A stretch of 64,000 nucleotides of DNA from the NCBI RefSeq assembly GCF_005239225.2, contig NC_133293.1, positions 14,786,333 to 14,850,332 of the forward strand, in the 5' to 3' direction. The position numbers were made by a program, and so were the translations under genes. Source of the DNA: Populus alba. Its lineage: Eukaryota > Streptophyta > Magnoliopsida > Malpighiales > Salicaceae. Below are positions 49,206 through 62,584 of this stretch, piece by piece. Below the pieces are notes generated by a model. It was not told the origin of the DNA, did no database searches, and saw only the letters and a program-made list of their open reading frames with translations. The first letter of the stretch is position 1, and each line of letters begins with the position of its first letter.

Positions 49206-51037
49206 GTTTCTTTCTCGTTTGTTGATTCTTGATGGGTTCTTTAGTTTGTGAACCAAAGAGAGTAATAATAATAAAATCAAGTATTGGGGAGAGAGATCTA
49301 ATCTAATAATACTAGCAATAAAAAAAGGGGGCTGGCTATGTATGGCTAGCCAGCTAGGGACCAGAAAGAATGGGGGTTAAAAACCTTAATAACTGGGCGG
49401 AGCAGTAATGACAAGGACAATGAAAAGTTTGTGTGATTAGCACTGGAAAAAATAAAATAAAATGCAATAACATAGGATTTTTTTTTCCCATGAAATAACA
49501 CAGTTTAATGATACTGTGGTTCATAAATGTGATATTTTAATAATATTCTGCTTTAGAATCATAATATTTGCTTAAATATAGCTGTTATGAAACTGTAAAA
49601 TTAATTATAATTTTATGTTTTTCAATCTAGATTTAAATTTTATTTGATGTTACATGTCTGAAATACAACATTTTAAATTATCATGATTCACTTAAATATC
49701 GTACTTCAAAAGTATAAAAATATTAAAATATATTATTTTACTAAAGAGAATTTAAACAATGCTATTCGGTCAAAATTTTATATTTATCATGTTAATTTAT
49801 TTTTTTAAAAAAACCTAAAGTTAAATATGTATTCAAGGGCCTGTCTCCGCTATATTTTATTGCCGTCAATTTCTTTTTCTTTCTTTGGCGTTCTCGATTA
49901 GCTTGCTCACTCAGTGTTCCAACTCACCGTGGCTGGTTTCCACTGGCTTGGCTCAAACCAGGGGTTAGGTGAGGTCAACAAATGATGAGTTGTGACCGTG
50001 TCGGTCAGTATTTATTCGCATTCATTTGTTGGAAAATACGGACCATCCCTCTAAAACTTTATCGTAATCGTTAATTAAAAAAACATCTCATTGTTCCATT
50101 TTTTTTTTTCATTTTCCCTGGTAATTTTGTTCCTATGCTAACAGGGGTATGGTTGAGAGTCTAGATCCCATTACTCGTTTGATAATTTTGTCCCTATGCT
50201 AACAAAGCAGGAGAGGGAAAGGGACAGGACAAGAAAAAAAGTAGCTCTGGTGATAATATTTTTAGTACTATAAAAAATTTGGTGAGATAAATCATGGATA
50301 TTTTAAGCCATATACCTTCTTTCTTTACTATATTTATTTCAACTCGTTTTTTATCAATCATATTTTTATGTGTAAATTATTCTATTTATGAGAAATAATT
50401 TTAAATCATAACTCGATGTCAAATATTACTTCTTTTATAATTCATGTCAAGTGTATTTTTAATATAATTATAAATAAAAAAAACAACATAAATTAATGAA
50501 TTTGTAAAAGCTGCAAGGAAGGACATTGATAATAATAAGGAAGAATACTATCATCAAACATCAAATTAGATGTTACCTTCTATACTAATGGATTTTATCT
50601 TGTTATTTCTTTTTGAATTGGCACTTTTTTCCCCTTTTAATTCTGATTATTTTTCTTATTTCATGGTTAAACTATTTTAATATCCAATCAAGTTATGTTT
50701 AAATTAATTAAATTAGCTCAACACAATTCTCTTACATAATTTAGTTTTAAATACAGACTAGACAATGGATCAAATGTTTTTTTTTATTGATTTTAATTTT
50801 TTTTTAATTTTATTTTTTTTTTTACCAACTTGTCAATTATCCTTAAAATAGTCAAGTCAACTACGTTGCCTATAGTTTAATTTTTAAATAAAAATAAAGA
50901 ATAGAATTATAAATTTTTTTTAATAACACTGTTTGTTAAACAATTCCTGATTTGTTTTTTTAAATTTCAAAAAAGTTTTGGATTTTTTTAGCGCGAGCTG
51001 ATGAACTATTTTACATGGAAGAGAGAAAGAAGCTGCA
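49206..51037. other. Divergent intergenic region between SAR1 and RPL29
   Basis: SAR1 (minus) and RPL29 (plus) are head to head. The CT-rich stretch just right of 49205 is the SAR1 leader (CTCTCTCCCCAATACTTG on the coding strand). The middle, 49480-50990, is AT-rich with no gene; a GTTCCTATGCTAACA / GTCCCTATGCTAACA pair occurs near 50130 and 50190. Confidence 0.5.
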
Positions 51038-51180
51038 TGGGCCAAATGTTCAAAGCCCACCAAAGAAGCCCTGTATTTAAATGTTTCTCAACCACAAAGG
51101 CGTACAAGCAGGGCCGTCTCGGGACAATTATTTTTTCGTGACACTCCAATTTCTATAAAGGCAGCAGCGAATTAGGGTTT
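51038..51180 (+). promoter_or_regulatory. RPL29 promoter: site II elements and telo-box
   Basis: A site II element TGGGCC lies at 51038-51043, its reverse form AGCCCA at 51054-51059, and a telo-box TTAGGGTTT at 51172-51180. This combination, with the telo-box near the transcription start, is well known in plant ribosomal protein and translation genes, where TCP-family factors bind site II. It fits the gene directly downstream. Confidence 0.8.
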
Positions 51181-51339
51181 GGCCTGATCGCCTCTCTTTC
51201 TGCCCCAGAGCCGCACCAACTCTTCGTCTCAGGTCTGCACATCCATTTCACCATCAACACCCCCTTTTTTCCTTACATAAACAGATCATGTTGTTTTTGT
51301 GAGACTGATTATCAACTGTTTCTTTTTTGAGTTGCAGAG

Positions 51340-51610
51340 ATGGCCAAGTCAAAGAATCACACAGCACACAACCAGTCACACAAAGCTCACCAAAATGGCA
51401 TCAAGAAACCCAAGAGGCATCGCCACACCTCCACCAAAGGGGTACTTTTCCTTTCTTTCTTGTGAATCTGTTACGTTTGTTTTTAGCTCCGCAGTAATGT
51501 TTTGTTAATGTGTCTTTTGTGTGTAGATGGACCCCAAGTTTTTGAGGAACCAGAGGTACGCAAGGAAGCATAACAAGAAGTGCGGTGAGACAGCCTCCGA
51601 GGAAGAGTAG
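51340..51610 (+). CDS. RPL29: 60S ribosomal protein eL29
   Basis: Two coding exons, 51340-51441 and 51527-51610, encode a 61-aa, very basic protein. It begins [20 protein letters not shown], then has [20 protein letters not shown] and [20 protein letters not shown] before the TAG. These are the hallmark sequences of eukaryotic eL29, a small surface protein of the large ribosomal subunit. The coding exons are too short for simple ORF scans. A 5'UTR intron is likely: exon sequence ends TCTTCGTCTCAG at 51232, the intron runs 51233-51337, and the second exon begins two bases before the ATG. Confidence 0.97.
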
Positions 51611-54600
51611 AATCCTTGCCTTCTAAACGAGCACTATCTTGCCATTATAGTGTAGTGTCTCAATGTTACTTATTTTGGATTTTGTTTTCCGGTAGTTGGC
51701 TGTACGGTCAAACTAGAAATTTCGATTTTGGATTATTGCTACTGATGTTTGTTTAAGATTTTTAAAGCTTTGGATTATTATAATTATTCCATGATTGTGT
51801 TCTTGTTTCTGTATCTTATTTATTTTTCTTATTGCTTATTTGTTGTGTTATCCTAGGATTTCCAAAGTTTATTGAAGTTTAGGTGATAAATCATTAGTTT
51901 TACATTGCTATACTAGTTGTGTTAAATTTACTTTTGTTATAATTCTCGTAAATCAGTCCCTATTGATATCACCCGATGCTGGTAGATTGGGTTTCCCTTT
52001 TGGTAGTCAATGCGTTTTCCTATTTAGTGGCAATGCAGTTCTGGTTTTAGAAGTCAGCTTATTTAGCTTGGAAATTCCTTTTGAGTTCAGGATTGTTCTT
52101 TATTTATATAACAAGCTATAAAAAGTTTAATGATGCGTTTTAGTTTGATCGTAGCTTTTGAATGTGGTGTCTCAGTGATCTTCAATGTCTTTTAGCTCCA
52201 ACTTAGGCGGTGCTGGTGTCTGTCATGATGGTGGCCAATTAGCCAATCACATATAAGCCCTATGGCTGTTTTTTATGTGAATGGTCAGTAAGCTCACCGA
52301 AAGTAGCTCTGTTGGTGGCATTTGATAGTGAACTGGAATTGTGGTTTCACTTTAATGTCAGTGACTACATACCATTAATGATATGATGTTACTTAAGTTT
52401 TGTCCTTAATTGTGTAATTTTGTGAGAAACTACATTTTTACATGGTGTGCTCAGCATTAGACATTTATTTTTCTGTGTTTCAAGCTTGTTCGAGATTGTT
52501 GTTCTGAATTCCAGTTCTTTCATTCTTTTCTTATAAATGATGAGATGTTTTTTCATCCTTTTGTTCTTCACGTGTCGAAGAGGCAGAGAGATGGAAAGGA
52601 GCTGTGAATTAAGTTTCGTTTGGATTTTCTGTCTGTAGTTACTTGGTTATAATGCTGAAGATTATTAGATGAATATAAACTTGAAAACAAGCACATGGGG
52701 CTTAGTTTCTTCTGCTGTTTTTAATTTTATCCTTCCATGTTCATCGGAGTACTTGTGAAGCGATTGCCTTTAGCTTGTTGCCTTCAGCTTGCGACCTTGA
52801 TGATTTCTTGAAGGATCAATTTAAAATTGCTGTCTTGTGGGGTTCAGCCAATGCGTAGACTCGGATTTATGTAGAGGAATTGTGTTATACCAGCTCAGAT
52901 CATCAACACCCAACAGATTATATTATATTATATACATTTATTAATGATGATAAATGCTTTTGATTTTAACCCAGAAAAAAAAAATCGTCCTCCGTATTTA
53001 AAGGTCATCGAAATATTAGCTTCTTCATTCTTTTGGCGAATTGGTAGGGAGGTTGGAGATGCGGACGCCTGTGGCATCCGATGTTGGATCCACTCATGAA
53101 TGGAAATGATCAGCTGATTCTCGCATCAAATCAATGAGGAATTGGTGGGCAAAATCAGGGTCGTGCTCTCCTCTCCCTTTAGGATGGGTTCAAGGATAAT
53201 TTTATTAGGTTAATGCTTTCTTACAGTCCTTTAGTTTTTGTTTTGTTTAAGAGATTTTTCTATCGTGTTTGTATATTCTGTTTTTGTTATTATCACTTCT
53301 TTTAATGTTATAATTTTTTTTTGTTAATATACATTTTGGTCTTTAAATTATTTTAAAAAGTTTGCATTAGCCCCTATGTTTTTTACAAAAAACTCTTTGT
53401 TTGAAAGCTTTTTGTTCAAGGTATCTTACATTAAATATAATAGTTAAACGAGTTAAAGTAGGTATATTCATGTAAAAAAATAAAACTATTATTTCATATA
53501 ATACCAATATTTATTATGAGAATTTTCTTTTATTTTTTTCTTTTTATTTATATTTTCCCCCAAGTTTAACCTAAAAAATCTAGTAAAAAATTAAATAAAA
53601 ATAACAAAAATCATTATGATATTATAAGAACGAATTCTCTTTTAATTCAATAACCTAGCCCTCGAATTTCTTTACAATTGTTGTTTAATACGTACTTTTA
53701 ACAAGAATTTTAACAAGAAAACAAAAGTTATAATATTATATTTATAAAAATGTTTAATTAATTTGTTCAAATATAAATTTAAATCGTAATTTTAAATAAA
53801 ATAAAATAAAATAAATTATTTTTTATTAATTAAATATTATATTTATTAATCAAATATTTGATAAATATTGAAGATAAATATTTTTTTATTAAAATTAAAT
53901 ATATTTACATGAATAAAAATCACATATATCAAACATAAAACACTAAATATATATATATATATATATATTTATTTTTTAGGAGAGGATTTGTTTTATCAAA
54001 AGAAGGAATTTTGTAAGCAAAATAGGTTATACATGGGCAAATTATCGAACATGTAACGGGCAATCCAGCAGCTTTGGAGAAGAAAACGGTACCTTACCAA
54101 GGCATCCCAATCAGCCCAGGGAGCGAATTGAGATCTTTATCACGTAGACCCTGTTTCGAAAAGCATAAGTTTTGAAGGAGGTGAGAAGTGAGCGCAGCGC
54201 TGCAGCAACAACACAGACCTAGCGCCGATAATGAACGAGGCCAAGTCATTGAGAAACAGGCGCGTTTAGATGGGTTTGCCGGAGGAGAGTCAAGCACCAC
54301 CATCTAAATCTTTGTAATTGTTATAATTTCAGGGATAGTTCAGTCATCATAAGAGAAGCCTGTGGTAACAGGCACAAAGGAGTGCCAGTGGCCCTACTCA
54401 TGATGGAAATGTATCTTACGGGTCTGACGGTCTGTCATCTTAATACCTGATAACAAGCATCAACAACCACAGGAGGATCTTTGTGAGGTATTTTAATCTG
54501 GCTACCATGGGCAAGTAAAAAACAAAGATACCACAGGGACTCTCGCAGGCACACAAGAGTTTTAAAATGGTGATAATTAAGAACATTTTTTAATGGAGTA

Positions 54601-54870
54601 GATTATGAACTGTCCAATATATCATAAACAAAACAAGTTTCAAAATGGAAGTAATATATGAACTTGAGTATCTTTCAAGGCAATGGTGGATACAATAAAA
54701 CAATAGAGCAACTTATAAATGATTTCAGGCTGCAACAGTCGATCTCTTGATGATGTTTCTTCTGGCAGTGTAATAAATTCATGGATTTTTCTCTAGCATG
54801 TGCACTCCTTTATAGTTCCTAATGCAAGCAAATTTCTTCAAAATTTTGTCTACCTCCACAGTTGAGATGC
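51611..54870. other. Region downstream of RPL29 and LPD (convergent 3' ends)
   Basis: 51611 to about 52900 is moderately AT-rich, the first part being RPL29 3' untranslated region. 52950-54000 is AT-rich with an (AT)n run at about 53947-53968. 54040-54310 is a GC-balanced island with a 69-codon minus-strand frame (54094-54303, starting MVVLDSPPANPSKRACFSMT) that ends near a GTAAGG donor-like site. I cannot name it and it may be chance. 54320-54870 is probably LPD 3' sequence. Confidence 0.4.
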
Positions 54871-57800
54871 TTAGACAGCAACTGGTTCACTTACTGGGCC
54901 TGAAGCATGAGCTTTAACCTGCCCCATAAAATAAGAACTGTCAATAGGTTGAAGTTGGAAGATGCTCTCTTCGGCTTAGTAAATACATGCAACCACCAAT
55001 TGTGGGTGAACATGTATCAGGATGGGGTTATTGGACAGCAGTTTGCTGAAAAAAGTTCATATACTAACAGCAAGCAGTTTATTGCAAACAAATTGAGGTG
55101 GAAACTATTCCCAAGGGAGGTTTATCCATCACCTATTTGTGTCAGTACACACACGTCTTCAATACATTTTAAGTTCAAAGATAAGCTTGTATGAAATATG
55201 AGCATAAACCCAGGTATTATCTCAATTTTGAAATCATGAAGGTGCATGTGATTTGTTCTTCTAAATTCGCTTAACCGTATAGCATGGAAACTCAAACAAA
55301 TGGGATGATCATGGCCATGCTCAGTGTATGCGTGCATGGAGGTGTGTGCCATTACTTTCATGGCGTGATAAGATGATAGGAGTATGTGTTCATTCAGAAG
55401 CTCACCTTTGCTGATTTGAAAAGTTCGTCAATAACTTCTGATAGTGTTGGGTGTGCATGAACTGCAAATTTTATGTCCTGCATTGTGCCAAATATAATTA
55501 GTAAAGAAGAGGGGTTAGAATCGATGCGTGTACATAAATGAGCTCTGAAGAAGCATTTTCAAGACACAAAGTTGATGGACAAAATAGAGTTGCGAGTTAA
55601 TTAAGGAATAGAAGTTGCACCCTGATAATAATCATCCAGACTTAATGAATCAGTTCATTCTAAAGGGCATTGTACACCATAAATAGAGATGCACAAGCAT
55701 ACCTGAATACGAGTGCCCAAAGCTATAGCATTGGATGCTTCATGGATGAGATCTGCGGCATGCAACCCAAAAATATGCACGCCAAGTATCTCTCCATTGT
55801 CGGGTCTGTATATCAACTGCAAGAAAGTAAAAGAGTACCAGTCATGGAAGTTAGTGAGAATAGATTGATCAACAGGGTCGTATAAAAGCTGAAAGACCTC
55901 ACATGTAAGCATATGAAAATATAGCAATAACATTTCAATACAAATTTATTGGATTCAGAACAGCAGTTGCAGGCTCCGAACTCATGTTATAGCATCCAAT
56001 CCAAAAATTAAGCTGTTGGTGGGGCAGCCGACACAATAATTGAGTACACATGAAAATTCATAATTCTGAGTGTGATCAATATCAGTTACTCAATAGGGGA
56101 CTACTAGAAGCATATGTTTGTGCTTCAACTGATCGCAAGCATCATATTGCCAAGTAGATGCAACAACAAAACAACCAAAAGGCCAGAAAAGATTCTTGAG
56201 CAGTTCCTAAAATAAATTTTTCTTCATGGTGATACATAATAACAGCTAGAGAAGAAGAAGATCAAGCAACCGATTAGAGGAAATAAACAACCATGGTCCA
56301 CAGAAATTGCAGTTGTTTGTGAGTTATATTATTTAATGTTGCCACATTACAATGAGACACTACAGATGATCTTAACTATTTTGTACATCTGATAATAGAT
56401 CTATGATTAATTAATCTCGGGTAGGCCAAATTTTATTGCAAAATCTGCATTTTGTCTCCATCCACATGGCGCAACTCTTGTTTTAGACCACTATTGATAA
56501 GAGTGAATTTAGCAGTCCTTAAACAACAGCCAAATATGTTAACAGCAGCAAAGAATTACTACAATTACTGTTCCAGCAACAGCTAAGAAACTTAATGATG
56601 CTCATAACCTATGGAAGAGATCATATTAGATCCAACATGCAAAACAAACTAGTCAATAGTTCAGGTCTCTTAAGAGTAGTTTTGGAATGAATCCAAAGCT
56701 ATCCAATGAGAAAGGATAACATCAGGTAGTGAATCTTTTTTATAATTCAAATTATGTTTGCAAAGGAAAATTGAGGGGGAAGAAGAGTTAGGGAATCTAA
56801 CCTTAGCTAGCCCCTCTCCTTCATTTTCTGCCAAGGCCTTTGTGTTGGCCTTGAAACTTGTCTTGGAAACACTTACTTCAAAACCCTCCTTTTCAGCTTT
56901 CTCCCTTGCTTGAGGCTGTGAATTTAAGTGTTCAGTCAAAATCTCATGTGTAAAGCAAAATATGAATCTTGTTTGAGAGTCAGAAAGGATGTAAAGAATG
57001 CAAATTGTTCATATAGAAGTTGTTTTCAGCTAACTTGATCATAAATCCTGGAGTGAATAAAGCATGATATTACATTCATAGAACGCAATGCAATTGCAAG
57101 ATTTTAGCATTTACCTCTGTCAATCCAACCATACTGATTTCAGGGTGAGTGAAACAAGCTGCCGGAATGCTCAAATGATTCAGCACGTGATCCCTTCCAG
57201 TGATTTGTTCAATCACTGTGTCAAGAATTAATGCAAAAGATGAAACAACTGTAGAAGTAAGCATCGGATTTGAGGTCACCAAAAATGATCCACTTGCAAC
57301 TAACCTGAAATTCCTTGTGCACTGGCCGCATGAGCAAGCATCATTTTACCATTAGCATCACCAATGCAATACAAGTGAGGAACCTAAGCATTGATATTAT
57401 CAAATCAGATATTAATAATTATTTGCAACAGCCATATATTAAAATGTGTTTATGAACAAATAATTGAACGAACCGGATCCCCCTTAAAATCAAGGACACG
57501 CATCCGCTCATCAACAGGAACAAAACCACGTTTCCTTTCTACATGGACCTGTGGGGGAGAGAGAGAGACAATCAAAACCAATTCCTTCTTCCTGGAGACG
57601 AATCTATTTAATTAAAGCAGCACTATCATCAAAGGATGCGTACACTGTCCAAGCCAAGACCATCTGTGAAAGGAGCCCTTCCAGTTGCAATTAATGCTGC
57701 ATCTACCTATAGCAAAAGCAAAATCAGAGTTACCATGGATGCCATGAGATGAGATTTTAGATCATAAGACAAACAAAGACATCCTTCGAAAACTGGAAAT

Positions 57801-60800
57801 TCACATGCAGTGAAATGATACTGAATACTAATGTTTGAATTAGGCGAGTGTATGCAAATGATCATGCTGGAATTGCAAATTTTACAACTTGTAATTGTTT
57901 GGGCTTAAACATAACAGAGGTCCATCTGTAAATTAGCCACCTTATGTTCTGTGAATGGGACAGGGATGCTCATCGACTGCATCTCATTCAATAAGTTCAT
58001 GATTTAGTTGGTTGTTTCGTGGAGGTACATGACCGGAGATTTAAAAAAAATGCTCAAAGAGATTTACAGGCAGGCGTTTTCTCCTTGAACAACATATAGA
58101 AATGAAGTTTTTTAGCAATCTACTTTGCTTGGCTAGGCACTTATAGTGATGGATACAAGCATCCAACATCCAGACTTAATTTAATTGAAACAATTTGCAT
58201 ACCTCTAGAGTATCTTTGGGTTCCTTGGTCTTGGCGTCAATGAGCTCAATGGTAACTGGTTTCCCATTCTTAGCTGGAGTGATCTGTGAATAACAAAAAA
58301 TAAGATAACAGCAATTCATGGAAGGAAAGAAGAAAGGTAGTTGAGATCATCACCGAAAGGAACAAACAGCTACATGAATATGAAATTCTGATTACCTTGG
58401 TTGCAAATACTCCAGTATGATAGTCGATTTTGCGTGGATTAATTAGGACCCTTTGAGCCAACTTTCCAATCTCAGGATCAAATCCAGGCATGAGCTGATC
58501 AAGGGCTTCAATAAAGGTGACCTGCAAATAAACCCAATCAAAGACATCAATTATCTGCAAAGAGAAGTTTAGACCATCTAAATTTCTATGTCAAGTAATC
58601 TTAGCAATGATGATGCCAAATAAAAAAATTGATCAATGAATACAAGCTACAACGTGACACTGCTCACTTCTTAAAAAAAAAATAAAAAATAAAAAGAAGG
58701 AAAAGAATCTAAGGCAGAGCCTTAATGGATATTCATGTCTTAATGAAAAAGGGAATTCCTGAATTCAAGTTCCATGCACTGAAGTGTTAGGCATGAAACT
58801 GATGCATCCAGCTACTGAATCCCATATATGTATTGTTTAACAAAATTTAAATGCGTGAGAATATAAACCGCAAACTAATAAAATGCCAGGAATCTGCGAA
58901 GGTGGAAACTGAGATAGCTTATCGCCTAGAAATATATACAATTAATTCCATTGGAAAGCTCAAATCATGTTGAGCTTTTTAGATAGATGCACATAAGCAC
59001 TGCAAAAGTTGGGAAGGATCTTCCCATGGAAGGCTGGGTTCCAACGGGTAGCAAAGTCATGTATAAAGAAACTTGAAGTGAGAAAGGGAAGAGGTAAGAA
59101 GAAATCATTAAACAGCATGAAAGGGAGAAAAAAGGAGTTGTTAGTTTATCAAGTTGATCTTTCCCAGCAGAATGTTTGGCAACAGTATTTTCTAAATGGA
59201 CCTCAGGAAGGGAAAAAAACATAGAAGATAAATAACATAGAAGAAAAAAAGGCAATACCTCACTTCCAAGGGCAGTATACACATCACTGAATTCTAGACC
59301 AATATAACCACTTCCTACAATTGCTATCCAATCAGGAACAGACTCCAGTTTGAGTGCATGGTCACTTGTGATTACAGTCTTCCCTGCAGTACGTTACACA
59401 GAAATTAGAAGATTCCATATTATAGTATTGCCACAGATGCCCCTTTATTCACAAAAGGCATGCTAGGCTCCTGCAATGCTGTATGCTTTCCACAAGTTGC
59501 AGCATAAATGTGAAAAAAAAAAGGGATTGAACAAGAGCAGCATGCATCTTTCAAAGGGTTTTGCATCTTATTATGTGAACTGCTTTGGATCAAACTTTTA
59601 ATGAAAATGGTTGATCATTGTGTAATAATGAAAAAGGACAGAATATTTACCATCAACTTCAATGCCCTTGGGTACAAAAGGGACAGAACCAGTAGCAATG
59701 ATTATATCTTTAGCAGTCACTATGTTGCCTGGAGAATCAAGTTTCCCATATCGCACCTTGTGTGGGCCCTGGATGAATCAATAATAAAAAGCATTGGGAC
59801 GCATCAAAATCCCAAATCACATCACCATAGCACATCTCTAAAAAAAATCTATTTTGTAGACCAAGTAAGAGGATTTTGTTTATGGTTCTGGCGCTCCCGA
59901 TTGACAGAAAGTTAACTCACCATAATTGAGCCAACACCAGTCAATATATCCACACCCAAGGCCTTCATCGAGTTCGTTAAATTATTACGAATTTTTGTAG
60001 CAAGATTATTGGCATGATCTGCCACTCCTTGTCTATCATATCCAGCAGCTGCAACCTATTCACAAATTCCAGGAACGAAATAAAATAACATTATTTGCCC
60101 GCATTGAACCAAATAGGAAAAAAAAAAAGAACAAGAAAAACAAAACAGAACAATGAAAATCCTCTATTACCTGCAAACCCAAAGCTTTCATGTGATGCTC
60201 GTTCTGTAGTTCACGCATCCGGCCACTTACAGCTAAAAGCGCCTTTGAAGGAACACAACCTCTGTTTACACATGTCCCCCCTATCACATCTCCTTCAATA
60301 ATAGCAGTTTTCAAACCCTGTAATTATAAATTTGTCAAGATTCACACCCATTCTACTCAGTTCAAATAGCAAAAAATAGCATATTAGTAACACTAAAGCT
60401 CAGCTATAAAGAATAAATAAAATTAAAAGAAAAACAATTATGTTATTGTATAAAGCACAGTTAATCTACGCTTGTACAGTTATCGTAGGCACAAGTAATC
60501 TAAGATTGTAAACTTAATCAACAAAAATTAAAGCTCAAAATCACTATGATTCAAATAAAAAGGTGAGGATCACAAACATTCAAACAAAATAAGTAAAAAA
60601 AAAAAGTCACACTAAAGCACAGATGGTCTGAGCTTCACTACATAATGAGACAGAAAAAATAAATCAACAGATGAAGATCAATGTGATTTAAATAGTAAAA
60701 AAAAGAGTTAAAAAGTAGAAATCAATTAAATACTTAATCTAAGCTTCTACTATTAACAATTACAAAGCGAGAAGAAAACAGTTAAGAAGTTAACTACCTT

Positions 60801-61130
60801 CTCAACAGCGTGAAGAGCGGCACCATGGCCGCCAACACCAGCACCGATAATGACCAAATCATAATCAAATGACTTTGGCGCGCTTCCATTATTGGATAAA
60901 GAAGCTGAGATTGCACTGTTAATTTTATTAGAGTGGATTTTACTTTGGGGGGGTTGAGAGCGAGAGAGAGAAGAGAAGCCTGAAAAAGCTTCTCTTCTAA
61001 GACCGCAGAAACGGAGATTTATGGGCTTAGAAGGGGAGAAAGGGAGGGAATGATTAACCGTGTAGTTTGATTTGGGAATGGTTGAGGCTGCTGCGGGCTG
61101 ATAGAGCGAGAGAGTTACCGAGGATTGCAT
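54871..61130 (-). CDS. LPD1: Plastid dihydrolipoamide dehydrogenase (E3 of plastid pyruvate dehydrogenase)
   Basis: Complete 15-exon gene, all GT-AG: 60798-61130, 60171-60317, 59921-60055, 59651-59768, 59259-59383, 58396-58521, 58203-58283, 57644-57706, 57474-57548, 57305-57383, 57115-57215, 56802-56915, 55703-55816, 55406-55477, 54871-54918; 576 aa. It reoxidises dihydrolipoyl groups of the plastid pyruvate dehydrogenase complex, using FAD and NAD+, and so supports acetyl-CoA supply for fatty acids. The first about 85 residues are Ser-rich and basic, a transit peptide. Then come the FAD site [19 protein letters not shown], the redox disulfide [16 protein letters not shown] (the plastid-type variant), the NAD site [38 protein letters not shown], and the dimer-interface [14 protein letters not shown] with the active-site His. 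LPD1 against LPD2 is not resolvable by eye. Confidence 0.96.
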
Positions 61131-61558
61131 CTTGCAAGAAAGAAGTAGAGCAAATGCGAGAGAGTTGTGGAAGAGAGATATTATACAAAGGGAAGGTCTT
61201 TTTAAAAAAGTTCAGAGGCTTTCAGAGAGGTAGAGGGCTTTGTGAAGTCCGTTGAAAGGGGCGGAGATATCAAAGTGCGGCTGATGAGCTACTTTTGCCA
61301 TCTTCCTTTATTTTTTCTTCTTTGTTGCTGCACGCATGTAGCATGGCGCGTACCGTTTTGCTTGTTGAAAAATGATTCCCCTCCCCCCTTTCTTCACAAA
61401 CTACATATTGGTCCTTGATCTATTGTTTTATTTAGATCCTTATTCTTTTGATTTTTGATTTTCGGAGAGCTTTACATTTTCTCGGTGATAAAAGAAAAGA
61501 GGGACACATACAAATTGCCTAATAATATTCATTATAATTCCACTTCCAGCATCAGATA
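61131..61558. other. LPD leader and promoter
   Basis: Upstream of the LPD ATG; CT-rich on the coding strand just before the start, AT-rich further out. No distinct core element is assigned. Confidence 0.4.
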
Positions 61559-61894
61559 TCATAGATAAGGGTTTTTCTTCTTCCAAGCTCTAAGATTGAA
61601 ATATAGACTAAGGTATAGTAAAAACACGCCATAGACCAGATTCTCAGATATTAGAATCATGCCCTCTGCATCAACATACAATTTGCTGGTGGTGGTTTCA
61701 ATGATAATGTGGAAAGCGTCCCTCCTTGATTTGTGCACACATTGGCACCCATTGCAACAAAAATAAATAAAATTAGCTATTTTTTCAATATTTGCTTGAG
61801 AAAAAGCCTGGTGTGTTGAATGTTTGTGCTCGCAAAAAGCTGTGCTACACACTGTCGTCACTTCGTCTTCTTTCCTGCAATTAACAGCTTCCAT
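61559..61894 (-). CDS. Unidentified 111-codon open frame
   Basis: An ATG-started frame on the minus strand with balanced composition and several Cys and His residues (VCSTAFCEHKHSTHQAF, YFCCNGCQCVHKSRRD), ending in a hydrophobic tail. It lies about 430 bp upstream of the LPD start, on the same strand. I know of no family that matches. It could be an exon of a gene continuing to the right (a consensus CTG/GTAAGAT donor sits near 62255), an untranslated region, or chance. Confidence 0.2.
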   Translation of the reverse strand: MEAVNCRKEDEVTTVCSTAFCEHKHSTHQAFSQANIEKIANFIYFCCNGCQCVHKSRRDAFHIIIETTTSKLYVDAEGMILISENLVYGVFLLYLSLYFNLRAWKKKNPYL

Positions 61895-62584
61895 GAAATC
61901 TGAACTGTGTGTGCAATATTTGCCGAAGTGCTAGGTGTCTTCGCTATTTTTTTTAAAACGAAGACACTGTCAAACACCAAAAAAAAATAAAATTACAGTG
62001 TCAGAAGACAAGCCAGGAATTATAAAGGCCAAATATCAGAACGCATAAGTACTGGTGGAAACTTGAGACACTCAAACTCGGACATCTTGCAAGGAAAAAG
62101 GGAGATTTCATGTAACATTCCTGATCAACCTGAATCCAGGAAGTGTAAGACACACAACTGATCAAAACTCTAATAAAATAATTCTCATGATCAGATCAGA
62201 TCAGGATAACTAAGTTGTCCAATAATATACGAGGTGAGCTCGGACAGTGAATCTTACCAGTATGAGTTTAGGACAGATCTCACATGAGAAGAAAGATTGA
62301 ACACGAAGACAAACTTCTGCAGAATCATGCACTCGTTTATCAGCAAACAGTGACACTATCGATATCTAATTGCACATATGGCAGTAGCAGCAATATCTAA
62401 TTGATGGGAATAAGTCCTTAACCGAGGTTAGAGGTGAGTATTGCTGCTTTGGAATTCCCTGAATCAGAACAGGGTGAGAGAGGAGACTTGAATCACATAC
62501 AGCCCATGATCTGTAGTATGACTTTGCAAACCTAGGAAATATTCCTAGATGATCATCTCTAAAATATCAAAGTTAAAGGGTTTA

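Noticed and set aside
52100..52350. Possible C/D snoRNA downstream of RPL29 (TGATG and CTGA-like words)
   Set aside because: No paired C/D and D'/C' boxes with terminal stem could be found at proper spacing.
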